DNA of 64,000 bases from Phytophthora colocasiae. Its lineage: Eukaryota > Oomycota > Peronosporomycetes > Peronosporales > Peronosporaceae. Positions 12,748 to 26,300 of this stretch are shown in pieces. The notes under the pieces are model-generated. The model saw only the letters and a list, made by a program, of their open reading frames with translations. It had not been told where the DNA came from and ran no database searches. The position numbers and the translations under genes are program-made. Numbering within the stretch: position 1 is the first letter of the stretch; every line of letters starts with the position of its first letter. The stretch lies in the NCBI GenBank assembly GCA_018806915.1, contig JAGKQI010000016.1:1-64000 (forward strand), in the 5' to 3' direction.

Positions 12748-15700
12748 AATGAATTGACTTGAGAAAACGTAAGTCGAGCTCCCTACGTCTTTTGTTGCGT
12801 ATCTGATTGGACAAAAGATTGAGTTTATTTTGGTTGCTTTAGAGTTCGATACGGAAGATGCGGCGCAAGTCATCGCCGACTGACGACCGTTGCGCAGGCT
12901 TGAAGGCCATCATCGGTGGTGAAAGTGCACTACAAGCAGGGCAAGTCATATGTCAAGGCCCCAAGGGTGTTGCAGGAGCTCCAGACTACGAATTTATTGG
13001 TAAAGAAAGACCCGGCAGGGCGGGCGGAAGAGCTGCCATTTTTGTGCGGTAATGACACCGTGCTATTTTCCAAGACCAGATACTGTACGGCAACGTTGGT
13101 GCAAACGATGATACAAGGCTGCTTTACTAACTACAGTTCTTATTCCTCTTTCGTGAATTGAATGGCAGAGTTCGTGTCCGCAAGTTGCTGTCCTCTCGCA
13201 ACGAGTTTCAACACTGTGGTAAGCTTTATCCACTCTGCTCTACGGGTTCGTTGGCTAGGTTTTAACGCTAGGTTCTCGTAGCTATTTTGAACAGCGCAAT
13301 AGCTTGGGCTTCATCTTGTGGATTTGGCGTTGGGGCTCTAAGTGTAGCTTTGATCCAGTTTGAAATATGACACATCGTCATCGTCCAGTCCGAGAGCGTT
13401 GCTCTTTTCTTAGGTGAGTCCAGGTCATAGGGGCAAGATTTCATTATACGGTAGATATCCGAGTGTCATATTTCCAAACCCACGCACCGAGAGGGTCTAT
13501 ACTAGAACAATCAAAGGCTTGAGGCAGGAAGTTGGAATTTGCCTTTCATGCATAAGTCACGATCGTAGTGCATTCTGCGCTGGAGTTGTCTGGTGCGGTA
13601 TGGTATGGTATGGATTTACGTTTACGCGTAACCTTTTTGGTGCGGTATCTGATCACTTTATCTAGCAATGAGTTCATCTCCTCGAAGTAGCGCAGGAGCT
13701 TGTTGCACCAAAGTGAGTATGAGTTCAAAGATATTCGTCAACTTTTTGTCCAATCAAGGGGCAATTGTTTCGTAAGTTGCCCGACTTACGTTTTCTCCCC
13801 AATCATTGCGAGTATACAAACATCAAGTGCTAGGGATTTAAGAATTCGCGAAAAAGTAAGTCCATCTACCTACGTTTCGGCCAAAACCTCAATATATAAC
13901 TTACGAAAGCACGAGAATGAATTGACTTGAGAAAACGTAAGTCGAGCTCCCTACGTCTTTTGTTGTGTATCTGATTGGACAAAAAGATTGATTTATTTTG
14001 GTTGCTTTAGAGTTCGATACGGAAGATGCGGCGCAAGTCATCGCCGACTGACGACCGTTGCGCAGGCTTGAAGGCCATCATCGGTGGTGAAAGTGCACTA
14101 CAAGCAGGGCAAGTCATATGTCAAGGCCCCAAGGGTGTTGCAGGAGCTCCAGACTACGAATTTATTGCAAGAAAGACCCGGCAGGGCGGGGCGGAAGGCT
14201 GCCATTTTTGTGCGGTAATGACACCGTGCTATTTTCCAAGACCAGATACTGTACGGCACGTTGGTGCAAACGATGATACAAGGCTGCTTTACTAACTACA
14301 GTTCTTATTCCTCTTTCGTGAATTGAATGGCAGAGTTCGTGTCCGCAAGTTGCTGTCCTCTCGCACGAGTTTCAACACTGTGGTAAGCTTTATCCACTCT
14401 GCTCTACGGGTTCGTTGGCTAGGTTTTAACGCTAGGTTCTCGTAGCTATTTTGAACAGCGCAATAGCTTGGGCTTCATCTTGTGGATTTGGCGTTGGGGC
14501 TCTAAGTGTAGCTTTGATCCAGTTTGAAATATGACACATCGTCATCGTCCAGTCCGAGAGCGTTGCTCTTTTCTTAGGTGAGTCCAGGTCATAGGGCAAG
14601 ATTTCATTATACGGTAGATATCCGAGTGTCATATTTCCAAACCCACGCACCGAGAGGGTCTATACTAGAACAATCAAAGGCTTGAGGCAGGAAGTTGAAT
14701 TTGCCTTTCATGCATAGTACGATCGTAGTGCATTCTGCGCTGGAGTTGTCTGGTGCGGTATGGTATGGTATGGATTTACGTTTACGCGTAACCTTTTTGG
14801 TGCGGTATCTGATCACTTTATCTAGCAATGAGTTCATCTCCTCGAAGTAGCGCAGGAGCTTGTTGCACCAAAGTGAGTATGAGTTCAAAGATATTCGTCA
14901 ACTTTTTGTCCAATCAAGTGGCAATTATTTCGTAAGTTGCCCAACATACGTTTTCTCCCACATTATCGCAAGCATACAAACATCAAGTGCAAGGGATTTA
15001 AGAATTCGCGAAAAAGTAAGTCCACCTACCTACGTTTTGACCAAAACCTCAATATATAACTTACGAAAGCACGAGAATGAATTGACTTGAGAAAACGTAA
15101 GTCGAGCTCCCTACGTCTTTTGTTGCGTATCTGATTGGACAAAAAGATTGATTTATTTTGGTTGCTTTAGAGTTCGATACGGAAGATGCGGCGCAAGTCA
15201 TCGCCGACTGACGACCGTTGCGCAGGCTTGAAGGCCATCATCGGTGGTGAAAGTGCACTACAAGCAGGGCCAAGTCATATGTCAAGGCCCCAAGGGTGTT
15301 GCAGGAGCTCCAGACTACGAATTTATTGCAAGAAAGACCCGGCAGGGCGGGCGGAAGGCTGCCATTTTTGTGCCGGTAATGACACCGTGCTATTTTCCAA
15401 GACCAGATACTGTACGGGCACGTTGGTGCAAACGATGATACAAGGCTGCTTTACTAACTACAGTTCTTATTCCTCTTTCGTGAATTGAATGGCAGAGTTC
15501 GTGTCCGCAAGTTGCTGTCCTCTCGCACGAGTTTCAACACTGTGGTAAGCTTTATCCACTCTGCTCTACGGGTTTGTTGGCTAGGTTTTAACGCTAGGTT
15601 CTCGTAGCTATTTTGAACAGCGCAATAGCTTGGGCTTCATCTTGTGGATTTGGCGTTGGGGCTCTAAGTGTAGCTTTGATCCAGTTTGAAATATGACACA

Positions 15701-18700
15701 TCGTCATCGTCCAGTCCGAGAGCGTTGCTCTTTTCTTAGGTGAGTCCAGGTCATAGGGCAAGATTTCATTATACGGTAGATATCCGAGTGTCATATTTCC
15801 AAACCCACACGCACCGAGAGGGTCTATACTAGAACAATCAAAGGCTTGAGGCAGGAAGTTGAATTTGCCTTTCATGCATAGTACGATCGTAGTTCATTCT
15901 GCGCTGGAGTTGTCTGGTGCGGTATGGTATGGTATGGATTTTTACGTTTACGCGTAACCTTTTTGGTGCGGTATCTGATCACTTTATCTAGCAAATGAGT
16001 TCATCTCCTCGAAGTAGCGCAGGAGCTTGTTGCACCAAAGTGAGTATGAGTTCAAAGATATTCGTCAACTTTTTGTCCAATCAAGGGGCAATTGTTTCGT
16101 AAGTTGCCCGACTTACGTTTTCTCCCCAATCATTGCGAGTATACAAACATCAAGTGCTAGGGATTTAAGAATTAGCGAAAAGTAAGTCCATCTACCTACG
16201 TTTCGGCCAAAACCTCAATATATAACTTACGAAAGCACGAGAATGAATTGACTTGAGAAAACGTAAGTCGAGCTCCCTACGTCTTTGTTGCGTATCTGAT
16301 TGGACAAAAGATTGATTTATTTTGGTTGCTTTAGAGTTCGATACGGAAGATGCGGCGCAAGTCATCGCCGACTGACGACCGTTGCGCAGGCTTGAAGGCC
16401 ATCATCGGTGGTGAAAGTGCACTACAAGCAGGGCAAGTCATATGTCAAGGCCCCAAGGGTGTTGCAGGAGCTCCAGACTACGAATTTATTGCAAGAAAGA
16501 CCCGGCAGGGCGGGCGGAAGGCTGCCATTTTTGTGCGGTAATGACACCGTGCTATTTTCCAAGACCAGATACTGTACGGCACGTTGGTGCAAACGATGAT
16601 ACAAGGCTGCTTTACTAACTACAGTTCTTATTCCTCTTTCGTGAATTGAATGGCAGAGTTCGTGTCCGCAAGTTGCTGTCCTCTCGCACGAGTTTCAACA
16701 CTGTGGTAAGCTTTATCCACTCTGCTCTACGGGTTTGTTGGCTAGGTTTTAACGCTAGGTTCTCGTAGCTATTTTGAACAGCGCAATAGCTTGGGCTTCA
16801 TCTTGTGGATTTGGCGTTGGGGCTCTAAGTGTAGCTTTGATCCAGTTTGAAATATGACACATCGTCATCGTCCAGTCCGAGAGCGTTGCTCTTTTCTTAG
16901 GTGAGTCCAGGTCATAGGGCAAGATTTCATTATACGGTAGATATCCGAGTGTCATATTTCCAAACCCACGCACCGAGAGGGTCTATACTAGAACAATCAA
17001 AGGCTTGAGGCAGGAAGTTGAATTTGCCTTTCATGCATAGTACGATCGTAGTTCATTCTGCGCTGGAGTTGTCTGGTGCGGTATGGTATGGTATGGATTT
17101 ACGTTTACGCGTAACCTTTTTGGTGCGGTATCTGATCACTTTATCTAGCAATGAGTTCATCTCCTCGAAGTAGCGCAGGAGCTTGTTGCACCAAAAGTGA
17201 GTATGAGTTCAAAGATATTCGTCAACTTTTTGTCCAATCAAGGGCAATTGTTTCGTAAGTTGCCCGACTTACGTTTTCTCCCCAATCATTGCGAGTATAC
17301 AAACATCAAGTGCTAGGGATTTAAGAATTCGCGAAAAAGTAAGTCCATCTACCTACGTTTCGGCCAAAACCTCAATATATAACTTACGAAAGCACGAGAA
17401 TGAATTGACTTGAGAAAACGTAAGTCGAGCTCCCTACGTCTTTTTGTTGCGTATCTGATTGGACAAAAGATTGATTTATTTTGGTTGCTTTAGAGTTCGA
17501 TACGGAAGATGCGGCGCAAGTCATCGCCGACTGACGACCGTTGCGCAGGCTTGAAGGCCATCATCGGTGGTGAAAGTGCACTACAAGCAGGGCAAGTCAT
17601 ATGTCAAGGCCCCAAAGGGTGTTGCAGGAGCTCCAGACTACGAATTTATTGCAAGAAAGACCCGGCAGGGCGGGCGGAAGGCTGCCATTTTTGTGCGGTA
17701 ATGACACCGTGCTATTTTCCAAGACCAGATACTGTACGGCACGTTGGTGCAAACGATGATACAAGGCTGCTTTACTAACTACAGTTCTTATTCCTCTTTC
17801 GTGAATTGAATGGCAGAGTTCGTGTCCGCAAGTTGCTGTCCTCTCGCACGAGTTTCAACACTGTGGTAAGCTTTATCCACTCTGCTCTACGGGTTCGTTG
17901 GCTAGGTTTTAACGCTAGGTTCTCGTAGCTATTTTGAACAGCGCAATAGCTTGGGCTTCATCTTGTGGATTTGGCGTTGGGGCTCTAAGTGTAGCTTTGA
18001 TCCAGTTTGAAATATGACACATCGTCATCGTCCAGTCCGAGAGCGTTGCTCTTTTCTTAGGTGAGTCAGAGTCATAGGGCAAGATTTCATTATACGGTAG
18101 ATATCCGAGTGTCATATTTCCAAACCCACGCACCGAGAGGGTCTATACTAGAACAATCAAAGGCTTGAGGCAGGAAGTTGAATTTGCCTTTCATGCATAG
18201 TACGATCGTAGTTCATTCTGCGCTGGAGTTGTCTGGTGCGGTATGGTATGGTATGGATTTACGTTTACGCGTAACCTTTTGGTGCGGTATCTGATCACTT
18301 TATCTAGCAATGAGTTCATCTCCTCGAAGTAGCGCAGGAGCTTGTTGCACCAAAGTGAGTATGAGTTCAAAGATATTCGTCAACTTTTGTCCAATCAAGG
18401 GGCAATTGTTTCGTAAGTTGCCCGACTTACGTTTTCTCCCCAATCATTGCGAGTATACAAACATCAAGTGCTAGGGATTTAAGAATTCGCGAAAAAGTAA
18501 GTCCATCTACCTACGTTTCGGCCAAAACCTCAATATATAACTTACGAAAGCACGAGAATGAATTGACTTGAGAAAACGTAAGTCGAGCTCCCTACGTCTT
18601 TTGTTGCGTATCTGATTGGACAAAAAGATTGATTTATTTTGGTTGCTTTAGAGTTCGATACGGAAGATGCGGCGCAAGTCATCGCCGACTGACGACCGTT

Positions 18701-21700
18701 GCGCAGGCTTGAAGGCCATCATCGGTGGTGAAAGTGCACTACAAGCAGGGCAAGTCATATGTCAAGGCCCCAAGGGTGTTGCAGGAGCTCCAGACTACGA
18801 ATTTATTGCAAGAAAGACCCGGCAGGGCGGGCGGAAGGCTGCCATTTTTGTGCGGTAATGACACCGTGCTATTTTCCAAGACCAGATACTGTACGGCACG
18901 TTGGTGCAAACGATGATACAAGGCTGCTTTACTAACTACAGTTCTTATTCCTCTTTCGTGAATTGAATGGCAGAGTTCGTGTCCGCAAGTTGCTGTCCTC
19001 TCGCACGAGTTTCAACACTGTGGTAAGCTTTATCCACTCTGCTCTACGGGTTCGTTGGCTAGGTTTTAACGCTAGGTTCTCGTAGCTATTTTGAACAGCG
19101 CAATAGCTTGGGCTTCATCTTGTGGATTTGGCGTTGGGGCTCTAAGTGTAGCTTTGATCCAGTTTGAAATATGACACATCGTCATCGTCCAGTCCGAGAG
19201 CGTTGCTCTTTTCTTAGGTGAGTCCAGGTCATAGGGCAAGATTTCATTATACGGTAGATATCCGAGTGTCATATTTCCAAACCCACGCACCGAGAGGGTC
19301 TATACTAGAACAATCAAAGGCTTGAGGCAGGAAGTTGAATTTGCCTTTCATGCATAGTACGATCGTAGTTCATTCTGCGCTGGAGTTGTCTGGTGCGGTA
19401 TGGTATGGTATGGATTTACGTTTACGCGTAACCTTTTGGTGCGGTATCTGATCACTTTATCTAGCAATGAGTTCATCTCCTCGAAGTAGCGCAGGAGCTT
19501 GTTGCACCAAAGTGAGTATGAGTTCAAAGATATTCGTCAACTTTTGTCCAATCAAGGGGCAATTGTTTCGTAAGTTGCCCGACTTACGTTTTCTCCAATC
19601 ATTGCGAGTATACAAACATCAAGTGCTAGGGATTTAAGAATTCGCGAAAAAGTAAGTCCATCTACCTACGTTTCGGCCAAAACCTCAATATATAACTTAC
19701 GAAAGCACGAGAATGAATTGACTTGAGAAAACGTAAGTCGAGCTCCTACGTCTTTTGTTGCGTATCTGATTGGACAAAAGATTGATTTATTTTGGTTGCT
19801 TTAGAGTTCGATACGGAAGATGCGGCGCAAGTCATCGCCGACTGACGACCGTTGCGCAGGCTTGAAGGCCATCATCGGTGGTGAAAGTGCACTACAAGCA
19901 GGGCAAGTCATATGTCAAGGCCCCAAGGGTGTTGCAGGAGCTCCAGACTACGAATTTATTGCAAGAAAGACCCGGCAGGGCGGGCGGAAGGCTGCCATTT
20001 TTGTGCGGTAATGACACCGTGCTATTTTCCAAGACCAGATACTGTACGGCACGTTGGTGCAAACGATGATACAAGGCTGCTTTACTAACTACAGTTCTTA
20101 TTCCTCTTTCGTGAATTGAATGGCAGAGTTCGTGTCCGCAAGTTGCTGTCCTCTCGCACGAGTTTCAACACTGTGGTAAGCTTTATCCACTCTGCTCTAC
20201 GGGTTTGTTGGCTAGGTTTTAACGCTAGGTTCTCGTAGCTATTTTGAACAGCGCAATAGCTTGGGCTTCATCTTGTGGATTTGGCGTTGGGGCTCTAAGT
20301 GTAGCTTTGATCCAGTTTGAAATATGACACATCGTCATCGTCCAGTCCGAGAGCGTTGCTCTTTTCTTAGGTGAGTCCAGGTCATAGGGCAAGATTTCAT
20401 TATACGGTAGATATCCGAGTGTCATATTTCCAAACCCACGCACCGAGAGGGTCTATACTAGAACAATCAAAGGCTTGAGGCAGGAAGTTGAATTTGCCTT
20501 TCATGCATAGTACGATCGTAGTTCATTCTGCGCTGGAGTTGTCTGGTGCGGTATGGTATGGTATGGATTTACGTTTACGCGTAACCTTTTTGGTGCGGTA
20601 TCTGATCACTTTATCTAGCAATGAGTTCATCTCCTCGAAGTAGCGCAGGAGCTTGTTGCACCAAAGTGAGTATGAGTTCAAAGATATTCGTCAACTTTTT
20701 GTCCAATCAAGGGCAATTGTTTCGTAAGTTGCCCGACTTACGTTTTCTCCCCAATCATTGCGAGTATACAAACATCAAGTGCTAGGGATTTAAGAATTCG
20801 CGAAAAAGTAAGTCCATCTACCTACGTTTCGGCCAAAACCTCAATATATAACTTACGAAAGCACGAGAATGAATTGACTTGAGAAAACGTAAGTCGAGCT
20901 CCTACGTCTTTTGTTGCGTATCTGATTGGACAAAAGATTGATTTATTTTGGTTGCTTTAGAGTTCGATACGGAAGATGCGGCGCAAGTCATCGCCGACTG
21001 ACGACCGTTGCGCAGGCTTGAAGGCCATCATCGGTGGTGAAAGTGCACTACAAGCAGGGCAAGTCATATGTCAAGGCCCCAAGGGTGTTGCAGGAGCTCC
21101 AGACTACGAATTTATTGCAAGAAAGACCCGGCAGGGCGGGCGGAAGGCTGCCATTTTTGTGCGGTAATGACACCGTGCTATTTTCCAAGACCAGATACTG
21201 TACGGCACGTTGGTGCAAACGATGATACAAGGCTGCTTTACTAACTACAGTTCTTATTCCTCTTTCGTGAATTGAATGGCAGAGTTCGTGTCCGCAAGTT
21301 GCTGTCCTCTCGCACGAGTTTCAACACTGTGGTAAGCTTTATCCACTCTGCTCTACGGGTTCGTTGGCTAGGTTTTAACGCTAGGTTCTCGTAGCTATTT
21401 TGAACAGCGCAATAGCTTGGGCTTCATCTTGTGGATTTGGCGTTGGGGCTCTAAGTGTAGCTTTGATCCAGTTTGAAATATGACACATCGTCATCGTCCA
21501 GTCCGAGAGCGTTGCTCTTTTCTTAGGTGAGTCCAGGTCATAGGGCAAGATTTCATTATACGGTAGATATCCGAGTGTCATATTTCCAAACCCACGCACC
21601 GAGAGGTCTATACTAGAACAATCAAAGGCTTGAGGCAGGAAGTTGAATTTGCCTTTCATGCATAGTACGATCGTAGTTCATTCTGCGCTGGAGTTGTCTG

Positions 21701-24700
21701 GTGCGGTATGGTATGGTATGGATTTACGTTTACGCGTAACCTTTTTGGTGCGGTATCTGATCACTTTATCTAGCAATGAGTTCATCTCCTCGAAGTAGCG
21801 CAGGAGCTTGTTGCACCAAAGTGAGTATGAGTTCAAAGATATTCGTCAACTTTTTGTCCAATCAAGGGGCAATTGTTTCGTAAGTTGCCCGACTTACGTT
21901 TTCTCCCCAATCATTGCGAGTATACAAACATCAAGTGCTAGGGATTTAAGAATTCGCGAAAAAGTAAGTCCATCTACCTACGTTTCGGCCAAAACCTCAA
22001 TATATAACTTACGAAAGCACGAGAATGAATTGACTTGAGAAAACGTAAGTCGAGCTCCCTACGTCTTTTGTTGCGTATCTGATTGGACAAAAAGATTGAT
22101 TTATTTTGGTTGCTTTAGAGTTCGATACGGAAGATGCGGCGCAAGTCATCGCCGACTGACGACCGTTGCGCAGGCTTGAAGGCCATCATCGGTGGTGAAA
22201 GTGCACTACAAGCAGGGCAAGTCATATGTCAAGGCCCCAAGGGTGTTGCAGGAGCTCCAGACTACGAATTTATTGCAAGAAAGACCCGGCAGGGCGGGCG
22301 GAAGGCTGCCATTTTTGTGCGGTAATGACACCGTGCTATTTTCCAAGACCAGATACTGTACGGCACGTTGGTGCAAACGATGATACAAGGCTGCTTTACT
22401 AACTACAGTTCTTATTCCTCTTTCGTGAATTGAATGGCAGAGTTCGTGTCCGCAAGTTGCTGTCCTCTCGCACGAGTTTCAACACTGTGGTAAGCTTTAT
22501 CCACTCTGCTCTACGGGTTCGTTGGCTAGGTTTTAACGCTAGGTTCTCGTAGCTATTTTGAACAGCGCAATAGCTTGGGCTTCATCTTGTGGATTTGGCG
22601 TTGGGGCTCTAAGTGTAGCTTTGATCCAGTTTGAAATATGACACATCGTCATCGTCCAGTCCGAGAGCGTTGCTCTTTTCTTAGGTGAGTCCAGGTCATA
22701 GGGCAAGATTTCATTATACGGTAGATATCCGAGTGTCATATTTCCAAACCCACGCACCGAGAGGGTCTATACTAGAACAATCAAAGGCTTGAGGCAGGAA
22801 GTTGAATTTGCCTTTCATGCATAGTACGATCGTAGTTCATTCTGCGCTGGAGTTGTCTGGTGCGGTATGGTATGGTATGGATTTACGTTTACGCGTAACC
22901 TTTTTGGTGCGGTATCTGATCACTTTATCTAGCAATGAGTTCATCTCCTCGAAGTAGCGCAGGAGCTTGTTGCACCAAAGTGAGTATGAGTTCAAAGATA
23001 TTCGTCAACTTTTTGTCCAATCAAGGGCAATTGTTTCGTAAGTTGCCCGACTTACGTTTTCTCCCCAATCATTGCGAGTATACAAACATCAAGTGCTAGG
23101 GATTTAAGAATTCGCGAAAAAGTAAGTCCATCTACCTACGTTTCGGCCAAAACCTCAATATATAACTTACGAAAGCACGAGAATGAATTGACTTGAGAAA
23201 ACGTAAGTCGAGCTCCCTACGTCTTTTGTTGCGTATCTGATTGGACAAAAATATTGATTTATTTTGGTTGCTTTAGAGTTCGATACGGAAGATGCGGCGC
23301 AAGTCATCGCCGACTGACGACCGTTGCGCAGGCTTGAAGGCCATCATCGGTGGTGAAAGTGCACTACAAGCAGGGCAAGTCATATGTCAAGGCCCCAAGG
23401 GTGTTGCAGGAGCTCCAGACTACGAATTTATTGCAAGAAAGACCCGGCAGGGCGGGCGGAAGGCTGCCATTTTTGTTCGGTAATGACACCGTGCTATTTT
23501 CCAAGACCAGATACTGTACGGCACGTTGGTGCAAACGATGATACAAGGCTGCTTTACTAACTACAGTTCTTATTCCTCTTTCGTGAATTGAATGGCAGAG
23601 TTCGTGTCCGCAAGTTGCTGTCCTCTCGCACGAGTTTCAACACTGTGGTAAGCTTTATCCACTCTGCTCTACGGGTTCGTTGGCTAGGTTTTAACGCTAG
23701 GTTCTCGTAGCTATTTTGAACAGCGCAATAGCTTGGGCTTCATCTTGTGGATTTGGCGTTGGGGCTCTAAGTGTAGCTTTGATCCAGTTTGAAATATGAC
23801 ACATCGTCATCGTCCAGTCCGAGAGCGTTGCTCTTTTCTTAGGTGAGTCCAGGTCATAGGGCAAGATTTCATTATACGGTAGATATCCGAGTGTCATATT
23901 TCCAAACCCACGCACCGAGAGGGTCTATACTAGAACAATCAAAGGCTTGAGGCAGGAAGTTGAATTTGCCTTTCATGCATAGTACGATCGTAGTTCATTC
24001 TGCGCTGGAGTTGTCTGGTGCGGTATGGTATGGTATGGATTTACGTTTACGCGTAACCTTTTTGGTGCGGTATCTGATCACTTTATCTAGCAATGAGTTC
24101 ATCTCCTCGAAGTAGCGCAGGAGCTTGTTGCACCAAAGTGAGTATGAGTTCAAAGATATTCGTCAACTTTTGTCCAATCAAGGGGCAATTGTTTCGTAAG
24201 TTGCCCGACTTACGTTTTCTCCCCAATCATTGCGAGTATACAAACATCAAGTGCTAGGATTTAAGAATTCGCGAAAAAGTAAGTCCATCTACCTACGTTT
24301 CGGCCAAAACCTCAATATATAACTTACGAAAGCACGAGAATGAATTGACTTGAGAAAACGTAAGTCGAGCTCCCTACGTCTTTTGTTGCGTATCTGATTG
24401 GACAAAAATATTGATTTATTTTGGTTGCTTTAGAGTTCGATACGGAAGATGCGGCGCAAGTCATCGCCGACTGACGACCGTTGCGCAGGCTTGAAGGCCA
24501 TCATCGGTGGTGAAAGTGCACTACAAGCAGGGCAAGTCATATGTCAAGGCCCCAAGGGTGTTGCAGGAGCTCCAGACTACGAATTTATTGCAAGAAAGAC
24601 CCGGCAGGGCGGGCGGAAGGCTGCCATTTTTGTGCGGTAATGACACCGTGCTATTTTCCAAGACCAGATACTGTACGGCACGTTGGTGCAAACGATGATA

Positions 24701-25500
24701 CAAGGCTGCTTTACTAACTACAGTTCTTATTCCTCTTTCGTGAATTGAATGGCAGAGTTCGTGTCCGCAAGTTGCTGTCCTCTCGCACGAGTTTCAACAC
24801 TGTGGTAAGCTTTATCCACTCTGCTCTACGGGTTCGTTGGCTAGGTTTTAACGCTAGGTTCTCGTAGCTATTTTGAACAGCGCAATAGCTTGGGCTTCAT
24901 CTTGTGGATTTGGCGTTGGGGCTCTAAGTGTAGCTTTGATCCAGTTTGAAATATGACACATCGTCATCGTCCAGTCCGAGAGCGTTGCTCTTTTCTTAGG
25001 TGAGTCCAGGTCATAGGGCAAGATTTCATTATACGGTAGATATCCGAGTGTCATATTTCCAAACCCACGCACCGAGAGGGTCTATACTAGAACAATCAAA
25101 GGCTTGAGGCAGGAAGTTGAATTTGCCTTTCATGCATAGTACGATCGTAGTGCATTCTGCGCTGGAGTTGTCTGGTGCGGTATGGTATGGTATGGATTTA
25201 CGTTTACGCGTAACCTTTTTGGTGCGGTATCTGATCACTTTATCTAGCAATGAGTTCATCTCCTCGAAGTAGCGCAGGAGCTTGTTGCACCAAAGTGAGT
25301 ATGAGTTCAAAGATATTCGTCAACTTTTGTCCAATCAAGGGGCAATTGTTTCGTAAGTTGCCCGACTTACGTTTTCTCCCCAATCATTGCGAGTATACAA
25401 ACATCAAGTGCTAGGGATTTAAGAATTCGCGAAAAAGTAAGTCCATCTACCTACGTTTCGGCCAAAACCTCAATATATAACTTACGAAAGCACGAGAATG
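12748..25500. repeat. Tandem array of 11 near-identical ~1.16-kb units
   Basis: A landmark ATGCGGCGCAAGTCATCGCC recurs at 12858, 14026, 15186, 16350, 17509, 18667, 19820, 20976, 22134, 23292 and 24449, giving spacings of 1168, 1160, 1164, 1159, 1158, 1153, 1156, 1158, 1158 and 1157 bp. Units begin with AATGAATTGACTTGAG, and the last one ends at the same phase (25496, then AATG), so there are almost exactly 11 whole copies. Differences between units are mostly single-base indels in homopolymers. Short ORFs of 60-113 codons occur on both strands of each unit. The longest minus-strand frame (about 150 codons across two phases) is broken in most copies, so coding function is not supported. It is not rDNA or tRNA by inspection. 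The array lies between a reductase pseudogene and a Copia element. Confidence 0.95.
15089..16124. repeat. TIR-bounded segment inside the array unit (unit 3 as example)
   Basis: GAGAAAACGTAAGTCGAGC at 15089-15107 is matched in inverted orientation by GCCCGACTTACGTTTTCTC at 16106-16124, with one mismatch in 19. The same pair is present in nearly all units; in unit 2 the right copy has changed. Between these ends is a ~1.04-kb segment, and about 120 bp of linker joins it to the next unit. The linker carries further GTAAGT/CTACGT words. This resembles a small TIR element that was amplified together with its flank. No transposase was recognised. Confidence 0.6.
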
Positions 25501-25956
25501 CGTCTTTACTCGATGCCCTCGTCTCAGAATTGCTACTTCAGCTTCACTGCAGTCTCCATCAGCCTACAACACGAGGTTTGCTGCATTCAAAGTCTCAAAA
25601 AGCAATACACCAAGTTGCTTATTGTCAATAAATGATTTTTTCTACTACTTTTGAAGATATTGGCAAATCCTGGATAGTTCAGTTTAGTCCAAGGGCAGTG
25701 TACAAACACATGCACAGTCGATTCGAGTCGACTGTCGACAGTAGGAAAGAACGGTTTGATTCCCTCCCTCGCTGTTCGAACGCTCCGGGTCCAACCGATC
25801 GAGACGGTTGTCCGACGCCCGTGTCTCCCGATCCAGAAGCTATCGCGTGCGTCTCTATTGGTGAAAGCCACGCGCCTCGATCCAAATCTCCCGTGATCCC
25901 GGTGGTGCAGAGAATGCGCTTCAGTCACCGCAGTCGTCGACTCTTGCCGTCTCTTT
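25501..25956. other. Intergenic stretch between array and Copia-A
   Basis: No protein was recognised on either strand; the longest frames are about 114 codons and overlap antisense frames of similar length. An AATAAA word occurs at 25627-25632. Together with the sequence right of the Copia element (from 31075) it forms the pre-insertion site, because both sides carry the duplicated target TCGTC. Confidence 0.4.
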
Positions 25957-25961
25957 TCGTC

Positions 25962-26170
25962 TGTTGGTTTTTGTAGAGAATGTTGAATTGTGAAAGACCA
26001 ACTTGGTCCTTCTTACGATGAGGGAAAACCATGACCACCGCAACAACGGTTGGTCTGGACGAAAACCTCAGCTAGCTACGAGTTAACCCAAGTCCTCCTC
26101 AACTGCAACACTATGGTCCCATCTTGAAGAGTGCTAGTACATGTACACATGTTCACGCTGAAATCCAACA
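25962..26170 (-). repeat. Copia-A 3' LTR (209 bp)
   Basis: Appears identical to 30861-31069, with TGTTGG...CCAACA termini. It lies on the 3' side because the element reads on the minus strand. It is adjacent to target copy TCGTC (25957-25961). Confidence 0.97.
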
Positions 26171-26300
26171 CTCCCCCGCAGCGAGGACATCGTTGTTAGC
26201 TTGGATACCTACATATACAAAATAACAAGAAGCACAGCTGAGTATATCACCAACAATTCAAGATTGTACAAAACTTCTCGGTTGCTGCTTCTCCTCAATA

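Noticed and set aside
12858..24640. Recurring 63-codon and 72-codon ORFs on both strands of each array unit as an 11-member gene family
   Set aside because: Both strands are open at once, the frames change with single-base differences between units, there is no recognisable domain, and the longest minus frame is broken in most copies.
12748..25500. Ribosomal DNA, 5S array or CRISPR-like array
   Set aside because: Unit length, sequence and lack of short spaced repeats do not fit; no rRNA-like conserved stretches were seen.
25632..25976. 114-codon + frame next to Copia-A as a gene
   Set aside because: It overlaps an equally long antisense frame, has no motif and runs into the LTR of an inserted element.
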